Shown here in pieces: positions 7,329-14,944 of a DNA stretch of 41,148 bases. The position numbers and the translations under genes were made by a program. The notes below the pieces were generated by a model that searched no databases, had not been told where the DNA came from, and worked only from the letters and a program-made list of their open reading frames with translations. Within the stretch, counting starts at the first letter, position 1, and each line of letters starts with the position of its first letter. Origin of the DNA: CAYVFM01 sp964546375 (lineage in GTDB: Bacteria > Gemmatimonadota > Gemmatimonadetes > Palauibacterales > Palauibacteraceae); NCBI GenBank assembly GCA_964546375.1, contig CAZJJO010000006.1, forward strand, positions 1 through 41,148. Direction: 5' to 3'.

Positions 7329-8927
7329 TCAGCCGCCGGGCAGGTCCGGCGCCGGCCCGGAGGGGGCGCCTGCTTCGCCCGCGCCGGCCGCCGGCGCGAC
7401 GACGAACCGGTGGATCGTCCCCAGCCGCCGGCCGGTGGACGGGTCCTCGAGCCGGCGGACCGGCAGGAAGGCGACGCCGTCGAAGGTCACGGGACGGTCG
7501 CGGTCCAGGAAGCGGTAGACGGCCCCGTGGCCGGCCACGTCGCCGCCGATGTAGACGGCGTGGCCGCGCCCCAGCGCCGGCAGCCGCCACACGTCGCGAC
7601 CGACCACCCGGAACTGGTGCATCCGCCGCGAGGCGGCCTCGCCCAGCTCCAGGGCGAACCAGTCGACGCTCCGCCCGGCCAGCAGGGCGCCGGACCCCTC
7701 CAGCCACCGGTCGCGGAGGAAGTCGGCGGCGAGGGTCCGGGCCCGGTGGTCCTCGGCCCGGCTCTCCGCCACCCGCTCGGCCCGCTCCCAGGCGCCGGTC
7801 CCGGCGCCCAGCCACAGGACGACGACGAGCCAGGCCAGCCCCGCGACGGCGGGCGGGTCGGCCCACCGCCGCCAGGCCAGCAGCGGCGCCCCGGCGGCGT
7901 ACAGGTAGAGCACCACGAGGGCGGGCGACAGGAACCGGACGTGGACGATGACGTCGGTGAACGCGCTCACCGCCCAGTAGCCCAGCCCGGGCACCGCGAC
8001 GACCGCCAGGAAGAAGACGTGGGTCCGCCGCTCGTCCCGGGAGGTTGCCAGCCAGGGCGCCGCCGCCAGGCCGGCCAGCCCGGCGGCCAGCAGGCCCGCG
8101 TGGAAATCGGCCGTGGCGTCGGCCGCCGCCTTCGGCCAGTAGCCCGCGGCCCCGACGCCCTCGAGGCCCAGGTAGGCCTGGTAGCGCTGCAGGGTGTGGA
8201 AGGAGTAGAGGGGATCGCCGGCCAGCAGCAGGTCGAAGGCCGACCAGGCCGCCGGGGGCCCCGCGACGGCCAGCAGGTGCCAGGGTCGGAACCGGCCGGG
8301 CTCGCGCCAGGCCGTCCAGGCCGCCAGGGCGGCGGCCAGCGCCCAGCTCTCCGGCCGCAGCAGGCCCGAGAGGCCCACGACGACGAACGCGGCCCCGTGG
8401 CGGTCGTCCAGGAGACACCACCCGGCCAGGGCCAGCAGCGTGTAGTAGGTGAGCGGCCAGTAGCCCGTGAGGAAGGGGCCCGGCAGCACGTAGGCGTTGC
8501 CCGCCGCCACCAGGAGGAAGGCGCCCAGCCCCGCCGCCCCGAGCCCGAACAGCCGGTCGCCCAGGCGGCGGAAGAGGACCGCCAGCAGCGCGAAGGCCAG
8601 GGCCGCCGCCACCCAGTAGGCCGTCTCCCCGCTCAGGCCCGCCCGGGCCACCAGCAGCGGCTTGGGGGTGTCGAGCGGGAGCCGGTAGTCGTGGCCGACG
8701 AGGTTCAGCCACATCAGCCGGTAGATGGCGCGGCTCTTCTGGTGGACCGGACCCGCCAGGAGGGCGGGAACGGCGAGGGAGGCGGAAGAGGCCGCCGCCA
8801 GGGTGAGCAGGTCCCGGACCCGGTCCGGGGGATCCGGGAGGCGCTCCCGGAGCCGGGACGCGCTTCCCCGCAGGCGCCGGACGAGCCGTCGGAGGCGGGC
8901 GCCCGCCCCCTGGAGCCGTGTGATCAA
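7329..8927 (-). CDS. Polytopic membrane protein, GT-C glycosyltransferase-like
   Basis: The 532-residue protein has about ten hydrophobic segments between residues ~40 and ~365, then a soluble C-terminal domain of ~150 residues. Loops carry GLSGLLRPESWALA and DPLYSFHTLQRYQ, features often seen in bacterial GT-C fold (polyprenyl-phosphate-sugar dependent) transferases, but the first-loop acidic catalytic motif is not obvious. Expected location is the inner membrane, acting on a lipid-linked sugar if the resemblance holds. The start is uncertain: TTG at 8927 is weak (GGAG nine bases upstream), and the Arg-rich N-terminus before the first membrane segment could be shorter. It follows the cold-shock gene by ~70 bases on the same strand. 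Confidence 0.65.
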   Translation of the reverse strand: MITRLQGAGARLRRLVRRLRGSASRLRERLPDPPDRVRDLLTLAAASSASLAVPALLAGPVHQKSRAIYRLMWLNLVGHDYRLPLDTPKPLLVARAGLSGETAYWVAAALAFALLAVLFRRLGDRLFGLGAAGLGAFLLVAAGNAYVLPGPFLTGYWPLTYYTLLALAGWCLLDDRHGAAFVVVGLSGLLRPESWALAAALAAWTAWREPGRFRPWHLLAVAGPPAAWSAFDLLLAGDPLYSFHTLQRYQAYLGLEGVGAAGYWPKAAADATADFHAGLLAAGLAGLAAAPWLATSRDERRTHVFFLAVVAVPGLGYWAVSAFTDVIVHVRFLSPALVVLYLYAAGAPLLAWRRWADPPAVAGLAWLVVVLWLGAGTGAWERAERVAESRAEDHRARTLAADFLRDRWLEGSGALLAGRSVDWFALELGEAASRRMHQFRVVGRDVWRLPALGRGHAVYIGGDVAGHGAVYRFLDRDRPVTFDGVAFLPVRRLEDPSTGRRLGTIHRFVVAPAAGAGEAGAPSGPAPDLPGG

Positions 8928-8997
8928 CCCCCCGGACTCCGGCGTCCGGCCGGGCGGCTCGTCGTCCGTCGCCGCGACGGGCGGACCGCCGCTGCCG

Positions 8998-9390
8998 TCA
9001 GCGCTTGAAGCGCTCGTCCAGCGGCTCGATCTCCTCGCCCGCGTCCTGCGCGCCCCGCTCCTCGGGGGTCAGGTCGTCGGGCTGGGCCTCCTCCTGCTCG
9101 CGCTCGCGTCGGGCCTCCAGGGAGCCGGGGGACCGATCCGCCGACTCGGCGCCGAAGGCGGGCTCGGCCTCCTCGTCCCCGCCGGCGGCGAGCTGCTCCA
9201 CGTCGACGGCCTTGGGCCCCTCGTCGCCGGCCTCGGGCGTGTACTCGACGCGGTCGCCCTCCCGGAGGATGTCGGTGTCCTCCAGCTCGGTCCGGTGCAC
9301 GAAGGCGTCCTCGCCGCCGCCGTCCGGTTCGATGAAGCCGTAGCCCTTCTCGGGATCGAACCACTGCACGGTTCCCTCGCGACGGTCCAT
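8998..9390 (-). CDS. Cold-shock-domain protein with acidic C-terminal tail
   Basis: The 130-residue protein has a cold-shock domain at about residues 4-68: GTVQWFDPEKGYGFI contains the RNP1 core KGYGFI (15-20), and DAFVH (28-32) corresponds to RNP2. CspA-type proteins bind single-stranded RNA or DNA and melt secondary structure. Here the ~65-residue domain is followed by an equally long, highly charged tail (Glu/Asp/Arg) ending in Arg-Phe-Lys-Arg, which is atypical; it may modulate binding. The ATG at 9390 is preferred because GAGGAGG lies upstream and it starts at the domain; an in-frame GTG at 9426 has no such support. A promoter with 17-base spacing lies at 9441-9469. Confidence 0.88.
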   Translation of the reverse strand: MDRREGTVQWFDPEKGYGFIEPDGGGEDAFVHRTELEDTDILREGDRVEYTPEAGDEGPKAVDVEQLAAGGDEEAEPAFGAESADRSPGSLEARREREQEEAQPDDLTPEERGAQDAGEEIEPLDERFKR

Positions 9391-9440
9391 CGTCCTCGCC
9401 TCCTCGAGCGTGACGCTGTGATCCACGGTCGACCAACCCG

Positions 9441-9469
9441 AGGGTAAGGCCCGGGTGTCCGGACCTCAA
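9441..9469 (-). promoter_or_regulatory. Promoter of cold-shock-domain gene
   Basis: Read on the minus strand: TTGAGG (9469-9464), 17 bases, TACCCT (9446-9441), ~50 bases before the ATG at 9390. Spacing matches the other sigma70-like candidates in the window. Confidence 0.45.
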
Positions 9470-9472
9470 CGC

Positions 9473-9501
9473 GGCCGCGGCTCCCGGCACCGGCCGCGGC
9501 C
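9473..9501 (-). terminator. GC hairpin after amidohydrolase gene
   Basis: GGCCGCGG (9473-9480) pairs with CCGCGGCC (9494-9501) around a 13-base loop, just downstream of the amidohydrolase stop on the minus strand. There is no T-tract. Confidence 0.35.
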
Positions 9502-9514
9502 GGCGCAGCGGCGG

Positions 9515-10576
9515 TCAGGGCAGGTAGGGCGCGGGGTCGTCCAGCAGCTCGGCCGCCAGGCTGTCGGCCAGGGGCAGGGCGGAGCGGATCCCCTCCAGGT
9601 AGCGGCCGGAGGCGGCGGGCCAGTCCGACCCGTAGACGATCCGGTCGGGGCCCAGGGCCCGGATGCCCCGGGCGGCGGCCTCGTTGATCCCGCGGACCCG
9701 CTCGAGCAGGGCCGAGTCGCCCCGGGCGCGGTGCGGCGGCACGGGCGCGGCCGCCAGGTCGAAGAGGAGGTTCGACGTCCGCTCCGGGTGGTCCCGGAGC
9801 GCCCCGGCGAACGCCTCCACGGCCGCGCCGGTCCGCGCGTCGTAGCCGCCGCTCCCCCCGAGGTGGGCCACCTGGACGGGGACGTCCGGGGCGGCCGGGA
9901 GCACCCGTTCCACGAAGTTCTCCACGTCGCGGCGGCCGTAGTCCTCGACGCGGTTTCGCAGGTGGATCACGATGGCCAGCCCCCGTCGGTTCGCCCCCTC
10001 GAAGACATCGGCCAGCCGGGCCAGGTCGGCGCTGTCCCGGAGGCTCACGTCGGAGTTGGCGAGGTGGAGCTTGAGTCCGACCAGCTCCGGCGTCCGCTCG
10101 CACCGGTCCAGCACGTCCGGGACGTAGCCCGCCGTCGGGTTCACGCTGCAGAAGCCCACCAGCCGCTCCGGGCGGCGGCGGACCTGTTCGGCTACGTAGG
10201 CGTTCTCGGCGCGCACCTTCGCCCGTTCGTCCTCGAAGTCGACGTCCGGGCTGCCGAAGAAGTAGGCGTTGGAGAGCAGGACCCCCCGCCGCACGCCGGC
10301 CGAGTCCAGGGCGGCGATCGCCTCTTCGGCGCCCAGCGGCCGGGCCTTCTCCGGATCGATCACCTGCTGGTCGATCGCCTCCTGGATCCGCAGGAGGGCG
10401 TCGACGGCGTCGGCGCTCCAGACGTGCAGGTGGTGGTCGGCCGGCGGGCGCGGGATCGTGTCGGCGATCGCCTCCGCCTCGTCGGGGGCGGTCGAGGCGG
10501 GGCCGTTCGCGCCTGTTCCCGGTGCGGCGAGGAGGGGCAGGGCGGCGAGGATCGGCAGGACGGCGGCTCGGCGCAT
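9515..10576 (-). CDS. Secreted amidohydrolase-family (TIM-barrel) metal-dependent hydrolase
   Basis: The 353-residue protein has a signal peptide (hydrophobic residues about 5-20), so it is probably periplasmic. The HxH metal motif is in ADHHLHVW (His49, His51). Later motifs are LVGLKLHL (Lys/His region), AIVIHLRNR and VAHLGGSGGY (barrel histidines), and DRIVYGSDWP with the metal-binding Asp. These define the amidohydrolase-2 group, which includes decarboxylases and lactonases; the substrate is unknown. AAGGAG sits eight bases before the ATG. It is first in a leftward group with the cold-shock and membrane-protein genes, though the ~124-base gap with its own promoter and hairpin suggests separate transcription. 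Confidence 0.85.
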   Translation of the reverse strand: MRRAAVLPILAALPLLAAPGTGANGPASTAPDEAEAIADTIPRPPADHHLHVWSADAVDALLRIQEAIDQQVIDPEKARPLGAEEAIAALDSAGVRRGVLLSNAYFFGSPDVDFEDERAKVRAENAYVAEQVRRRPERLVGFCSVNPTAGYVPDVLDRCERTPELVGLKLHLANSDVSLRDSADLARLADVFEGANRRGLAIVIHLRNRVEDYGRRDVENFVERVLPAAPDVPVQVAHLGGSGGYDARTGAAVEAFAGALRDHPERTSNLLFDLAAAPVPPHRARGDSALLERVRGINEAAARGIRALGPDRIVYGSDWPAASGRYLEGIRSALPLADSLAAELLDDPAPYLP

Positions 10577-10909
10577 CGTCGGATCTCCTTCGTTCGGAGG
10601 GCGCGGTCGGATCGTGGGTTCGGCGTCCGTGTTCGTGTCTTCGTCTCTCCCGTGGCGCCCTACGGGCCGCCCGGATCCGCCGTTTCAGGCGAAGGGGTGT
10701 GCAGGGGGATCGCCCGCGGCATTCGGTCCTGCGACGCCGGGACCGGATCGTCGGTGACCGCCGCGACACCGGCGGGGCGAGCGCGCGGGAGGCGCAGGGA
10801 GTTCGGCCCCCGTGACGCGCGCCCGACCCGCCGCGTCGTGGGAGGGAGGCGCCCCGAGCGCGCCCCGAGCGATCGTCCGAGGGACAACCCGAACGAGGAG
10901 AGGAAGAGC
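10577..10909. other. Divergent intergenic region with tandem 11-mer
   Basis: This 333-base gap lies between the amidohydrolase (leftward) and a lipoprotein gene (rightward). It contains two tandem copies of GCGCCCCGAGC at 10849-10859 and 10860-10870, about 40-60 bases before the lipoprotein start. No gene or clear promoter hexamers are seen. Confidence 0.35.
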
Positions 10910-11746
10910 ATGGAGGCAGATCGCGCCGTCTCTCGTCCGCTGACGGCCCTGGCGGCCGTGCTGCTGGTCCCGCTCGCCGGATGCGGCGGCGACGGGGTCC
11001 CCGCCGGCCCCGACGACGGAACCGGCGAGATCTCGCTGTCGGTCACCGCGACCGACGGCTCGTCGGCCGCCGCCCGGTCGCCCGCGGTCTCCCTGGAGCA
11101 GACCGACGGCCAGGGCAACACGCTGGTCCTGGACAGCGTCCGGGTGGTGCTCCGGGAGATCGAGCTGGAGCGCCAGCAGGAGGAGTGTCCGGACGACGCC
11201 GCCGAGGGTCGGGAGGACGACGCCTGCGAGGAGTTCGACGCGGGCATCCGGCTGCTGGAGCTGCCGATGGACGGCTCGGTCCGGCAGACGGTGGCGGTCC
11301 GGGCGCCGGCCGACACCTACGACGAGCTGGAGTTCGAGATCCACAAGCCCGACGACGACGAGCCGGAGGGGCAGCAGTTCATCGCCGAGCATCCGGCGTT
11401 CGAGGACGTGAGCATCCGCGTGCGGGGCACGTTCAACGGCGAGCCGTTCCTCTTCCTCCAGGACCTGAACGAGGAGCAGGAGCGCGAGCTGGTGCCGCCC
11501 CTGGTGGTCGAGGAGGGCGCCGCGGTGAACGTGACGCTCCACCTGGACGTCGGCGCCTGGTTCGTGGAGGCGGGGGGCGGGCTGGTGGATCCGGCCACGG
11601 CGAACGACGGCGGCCCGAACGAGGACCTCGTCGAGGAGAACATCGAGAGCTCGATCGAGGTGTTCGAGGACGACGACGAGGACGGCCGGGACGACGACGA
11701 AGACGACGGCGGGGAGGAGGACGAGAGCGACGACGGGTCCTCCTGA
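10910..11746 (+). CDS. Lipoprotein with DUF4382-like body and acidic tail
   Basis: The 278-residue protein has a signal peptide with lipobox LAGC (Cys25). The body starts GEISLSVTATDG and contains LVLDSVRVVLREIELERQ and APADTYDELEFEIHK, a beta-sandwich pattern like DUF4382 surface lipoproteins; the resemblance is by eye and moderate. The last ~45 residues are overwhelmingly Asp/Glu and could bind divalent cations or simply stay disordered outside the membrane. GAGGAG lies nine bases before the ATG; open sequence upstream is a shadow frame. Its stop is 14 bases from that of the convergent DUF302 gene. Confidence 0.8.
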   Translation: MEADRAVSRPLTALAAVLLVPLAGCGGDGVPAGPDDGTGEISLSVTATDGSSAAARSPAVSLEQTDGQGNTLVLDSVRVVLREIELERQQEECPDDAAEGREDDACEEFDAGIRLLELPMDGSVRQTVAVRAPADTYDELEFEIHKPDDDEPEGQQFIAEHPAFEDVSIRVRGTFNGEPFLFLQDLNEEQERELVPPLVVEEGAAVNVTLHLDVGAWFVEAGGGLVDPATANDGGPNEDLVEENIESSIEVFEDDDEDGRDDDEDDGGEEDESDDGSS

Positions 11747-11760
11747 CCCGCCGCCCTCGG

Positions 11761-12156
11761 CTACAGCCGGTCGAACGCCCGGGCGATCCGCTCCTCGGCC
11801 TCCTCGGCCACGGGCGCGAGGGCGTCGTTGCCGGTGAAGCCCATCATCTCGCGGGGCCGGAGGTAGGCCGCCTGCGCGCCGCCGTCGTCCTCGGCCACCA
11901 CCACGTTGCACGGCAGCAGCAGGCCCACCGAGTCCTCCTCCTGCAGGGCGCGGTGGGCCAGCTCCGGCGCGCAGGCGCCCAGGATCACGTACCGGCGGAA
12001 ATCCTCGCCCAGCTTCTCGCGCATCTTCTCGCGGACGTCGATCTCCGTCAGCACGCCGAAGCCCTCGTCGGCCAGCGCCTCGGTGACGCGCTCGACGGCC
12101 TCGTCGTAGGAGAGGTCGGGCAGGTCCTTCACCTTGCCGTATCGGGTGTCTCGCAT
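11761..12156 (-). CDS. DUF302-domain protein
   Basis: The 131-residue cytoplasmic protein has no signal peptide. The order is typical of DUF302: SYDEAVERVTEALADEGFGVLTEIDV, then FRRYVILGACAPELAHRAL, GLLLPCNVVV and FTGNDALAPVAEEAEERI. DUF302 folds as a small alpha/beta dimer and is linked to sulfur or metal handling in some genomes, but no reaction is established. Two cysteines (in GACAP and LPCNV) are at conserved positions of the family. AAGGAGG lies eight bases before the ATG. It follows metE on the same strand, separated by 137 bases with a strong hairpin, so it may have its own promoter. Confidence 0.88.
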   Translation of the reverse strand: MRDTRYGKVKDLPDLSYDEAVERVTEALADEGFGVLTEIDVREKMREKLGEDFRRYVILGACAPELAHRALQEEDSVGLLLPCNVVVAEDDGGAQAAYLRPREMMGFTGNDALAPVAEEAEERIARAFDRL

Positions 12157-12186
12157 GGCTCGTCCTCCTTCGGATCCGGGATCGGA

Positions 12187-12206
12187 CGCCGGCCCTGCGG
12201 CCGGCG
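12187..12206 (-). terminator. Perfect hairpin between metE and DUF302 gene
   Basis: CGCCGGCC (12187-12194), loop CTGC, GGCCGGCG (12199-12206): a perfect 8-bp stem downstream of metE and ~30 bases before the DUF302 start. Probable metE terminator or attenuator; no T-tract. Confidence 0.45.
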
Positions 12207-12293
12207 GGCTCCGGGGACCCGGCGGCGCAAGAGGCGTGCGCGGGGGGGGCGGGAGGCGCGCGGGGCCGCACGGCCCGGCAACCGCCGCCGGCC

Positions 12294-14612
12294 TCAGCCT
12301 CCGGTCCCGTCCTCCTCCAGCTCGCGCCGCACGGTTCGGGCGGCCTCGACCATGTGCTCGAGCGAGGGCTCCACCTCTTCGTAGGCGCGCGTCTTGAGCC
12401 CGCAGTCCGGGTTGACCCAGAGCCGGCCGGCGGGGAGCACCGACAGGGAGGCGCGGATCCGGTCCGCCATCTCCTCGGCCGGCGGGACGCGCGGCGAGTG
12501 GATGTCCCAGACGCCGGGCCCGATGTCCCGGCCGTACTCGTAGTCCCGGAAGACCTCCAGCAGCTCCTCGCCGGAGCGGGCGTTCTCGATCAGGAGCACG
12601 TCGGCGTCCATGGCCTCGATGTGCTCGATGACGTCGTTGAACTCCGAGTAGCACATGTGGGTCTGCACCTGGGTCTCGGGTCGGACCGAGGAGGTGGCGA
12701 GCCGGAAGCAGCCCACCGCCCACTCGAGGTACGCGTCCCACCCCTCGCGCCGCAGCGGCAGGCCCTCCCGCAGGGCGGGCTCGTCGACCTGGATCACCGG
12801 CGCGCCCGCCCGATCCAGGTCGGCCACCTCGTCCCGCACGGCCAGCGCCAGCTGCCGGCAGGTCTCCCGCCGGGGCTGGTCGTCGCGGACGAACGACCAC
12901 TGGAGCATCGTCACGGGGCCGGTCAGGATCGCCTTCACCGGCTCGTCGACGGCCCCGTCGGCGTGCTCCCACCAGCGGACGGTGATCGGCTCGGGCCGCT
13001 CGACGTCGCCGAACAGGATCGGCGGCTTGACGTAGCGGGTGCCGTAGGACTGCACCCAGCCGTGCTCGGTGAAGGCGAAGCCCTCCATCCGCTCGGCGAA
13101 GTACTCGACCATGTCGTTCCGCTCGAACTCGCCGTGCACGAGCAGGTCGAGCCCGGCCTCCCGCTGCAGCTCCAGGCACCGCTCGATCTCCCCGCGCAGG
13201 AAGTCCTCGTACGCCTCCGTCGCCAGCTCGCCGGCCCGGTGGGAGCGGCGCTTCTCGCGCACCTCGTCGTGCTGGGGGAAGGAGCCGACGGTGGTGGTGG
13301 GGAGCCGGGGGAGGTCGAGACGCTCGCCCTGGGCGGCCCGCCGCTCGGCGAAGGGGGCGGAGCGCCCGGCCTCGGAGAGCGCCAGCCCGTCCAGCCGGCG
13401 GCGGACCGCGGGGTCGCGGGTGCGGGCCGATCCGGCCCGGGAGTCCAGGGCCCGCCGGTTGGAGGCCAGCTCCCGCTCGACCGCCTCGCGGCCCTCGTTC
13501 ACCGCCCGCGTCAGCACGCTCACCTCGGCCAGCTTCTGACGGGCGAACGACAGCCAGGACCGGAGGGTCGCGTCGAGCCCGGTCTCGCGGGAGGCGTCCA
13601 GGGGGACGTGCTGGAGCGAGCAGGAGGGCGACACGACCAGCCGCTCGTCGTCCACCTGGCCCCGGATCCGGCCCAGCAGGCGGAGGGCGTCGCCGTAATC
13701 GACGATCCACACGTTGCGGCCGTCCACCACCCCCGCCGACAGGTGCCTGTCGTCGGGGAAGCCGTGCTCGGCCAGCAGCTCCAGGTTCCGCTCCCGGCCG
13801 CGCACGAAGTCCAGGCCCAGGCCGTCCACCGGCAGTCGGGTGAGCGGGACGAAGGCCTCGCCCACGTGGCCGAAGTAGGTCTGGAGCATGAGCCGGACGT
13901 CCGACCCGGCCTCCGCCAGCCGGCCGTAGGCCTCCTCCAGGGCGTCGATCTCCCGGCCCGAGACGTCCCGCGCCAGGCAGGGCTCGTCGACCTGGATCCA
14001 GTCGGCCCCCAGCTCGTCCAGCCGCTCGATCACCCGGGCGTAGACCTCCACGGCCGGCGACAGCAGCTCGTCCAGCGGCTCGAAGCCGGGACGGGCCGGG
14101 TCGGAGAGCAGCAGGAAGCTGACCGGGCCGAGCAGGACCGGTCGGGTCTCGATCCCCCGGTCGGCGGCCCGCCGGAAGGCGTCGAAGGGCCCGGAGCCGG
14201 CCAGCCGGAGCTCGGTGTCCGGCCCCAGCTCGGGGACGATGTAGTGGTAGTTGGTGTCGAACCACTTCGTCATCTCCAGCGCGCCCACGTCCAGCTCCCC
14301 GTCCTGGGCGCCCCGGGCCATGGCGAAGTAGGTGTCCAGCCCCACCTCGCCGCCCTCCCACCCGTACCGCTCCGGCACCGCGCCCAGCATCGCCGCGGTG
14401 TCCAGCACCTGGTCGTAGAGCGAGAAGTCGTTGGAGGGGACGTGGTCGATGCCCGCGGCCGCCTGGGTCCGCCAGTTGGCCGCCCGGAGCCGGGCGGCGG
14501 TCTCGCGCAGCTCGTCCGCGGAGACGTCGCCACGCCAGTGGCCCTCGGTGGCGCGCTTCAGCTCGCGGTCGGGTCCGATGCGGGGGAAGCCGAGGTTCGC
14601 GGAGGAGGCCAT
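12294..14612 (-). CDS. metE: Cobalamin-independent methionine synthase
   Basis: The 772-residue protein has the normal length and both MetE halves. The N-terminal half starts NLGFPRIGPDRELKRA with the Lys/Arg phosphate-binding region. The C-terminal catalytic barrel starts LPTTTVGSFPQ and holds the zinc ligands: His and Cys of QTHMCYSEF, Glu of LLIENARSG and Cys of NPDCGLKT. It transfers methyl from 5-methyltetrahydrofolate-polyglutamate to homocysteine in the cytoplasm, the last step of methionine synthesis, without B12. The ATG at 14612 matches the family start although no clear Shine-Dalgarno sequence precedes it. It diverges from the fusion protein gene across a 332-base gap with an AT-rich inverted repeat. 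Confidence 0.96.
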   Translation of the reverse strand: MASSANLGFPRIGPDRELKRATEGHWRGDVSADELRETAARLRAANWRTQAAAGIDHVPSNDFSLYDQVLDTAAMLGAVPERYGWEGGEVGLDTYFAMARGAQDGELDVGALEMTKWFDTNYHYIVPELGPDTELRLAGSGPFDAFRRAADRGIETRPVLLGPVSFLLLSDPARPGFEPLDELLSPAVEVYARVIERLDELGADWIQVDEPCLARDVSGREIDALEEAYGRLAEAGSDVRLMLQTYFGHVGEAFVPLTRLPVDGLGLDFVRGRERNLELLAEHGFPDDRHLSAGVVDGRNVWIVDYGDALRLLGRIRGQVDDERLVVSPSCSLQHVPLDASRETGLDATLRSWLSFARQKLAEVSVLTRAVNEGREAVERELASNRRALDSRAGSARTRDPAVRRRLDGLALSEAGRSAPFAERRAAQGERLDLPRLPTTTVGSFPQHDEVREKRRSHRAGELATEAYEDFLRGEIERCLELQREAGLDLLVHGEFERNDMVEYFAERMEGFAFTEHGWVQSYGTRYVKPPILFGDVERPEPITVRWWEHADGAVDEPVKAILTGPVTMLQWSFVRDDQPRRETCRQLALAVRDEVADLDRAGAPVIQVDEPALREGLPLRREGWDAYLEWAVGCFRLATSSVRPETQVQTHMCYSEFNDVIEHIEAMDADVLLIENARSGEELLEVFRDYEYGRDIGPGVWDIHSPRVPPAEEMADRIRASLSVLPAGRLWVNPDCGLKTRAYEEVEPSLEHMVEAARTVRRELEEDGTGG

Positions 14613-14944
14613 GGGGGTCCGGGTCCGGGGTGCGGGGGGCGGGGGCGGAGGGACACGGTGGAGGAAGGGCCGGCCGCCTGCAACCGCCCGCCCGGCGCGG
14701 CCCGCGGGCGGGCGAAGGGACCCGGCGCGGGAACTTCCGGGGCCCGGGATTGTTGTTTTTTCAACAGGGGCGGGCCCTCCGGCCGAGACACGTCGACCCG
14801 CCCCCCCGGGGCTCCCGCGTGCGCGTCTGGCGCCGCTCCGGGAGCGCCGGTAGCTTGCAGGCTTCCGCCGGGCGGGCCGGTGCCGGGCGGTTCGGACCGC
14901 GCCGCCGCGCCCGTGCCTCCGATCAGGGCAGAACGGAGACCCCG
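14613..14944. promoter_or_regulatory. metE divergent intergenic region with AT-rich inverted repeat
   Basis: The region is extremely GC-rich except for TGTTG-TTTTTT-CAACA at 14751-14766, a perfect 5-bp inverted repeat around six T. It sits ~140 bases before the metE start and ~180 before the divergent gene. It could be an operator (methionine regulators often use short dyads), a promoter element, or both. No cobalamin, SAM or SAH riboswitch core was recognised on either strand, and no gene. Confidence 0.45.

Noticed and set aside
9391..9426. Longer start (GTG 9426) for the cold-shock-domain protein
   Set aside because: ATG 9390 begins at the domain with GAGGAGG upstream; the longer form adds residues encoded over that RBS.
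12157..14361. Minus-strand frame extending the DUF302 gene across metE
   Set aside because: It is a shifted shadow of metE; the DUF302 domain begins at ATG 12156 with AAGGAGG.
14613..14944. SAM, SAH or cobalamin riboswitch before metE
   Set aside because: No conserved core could be recognised on either strand; only GC-rich stems and the T-rich dyad.
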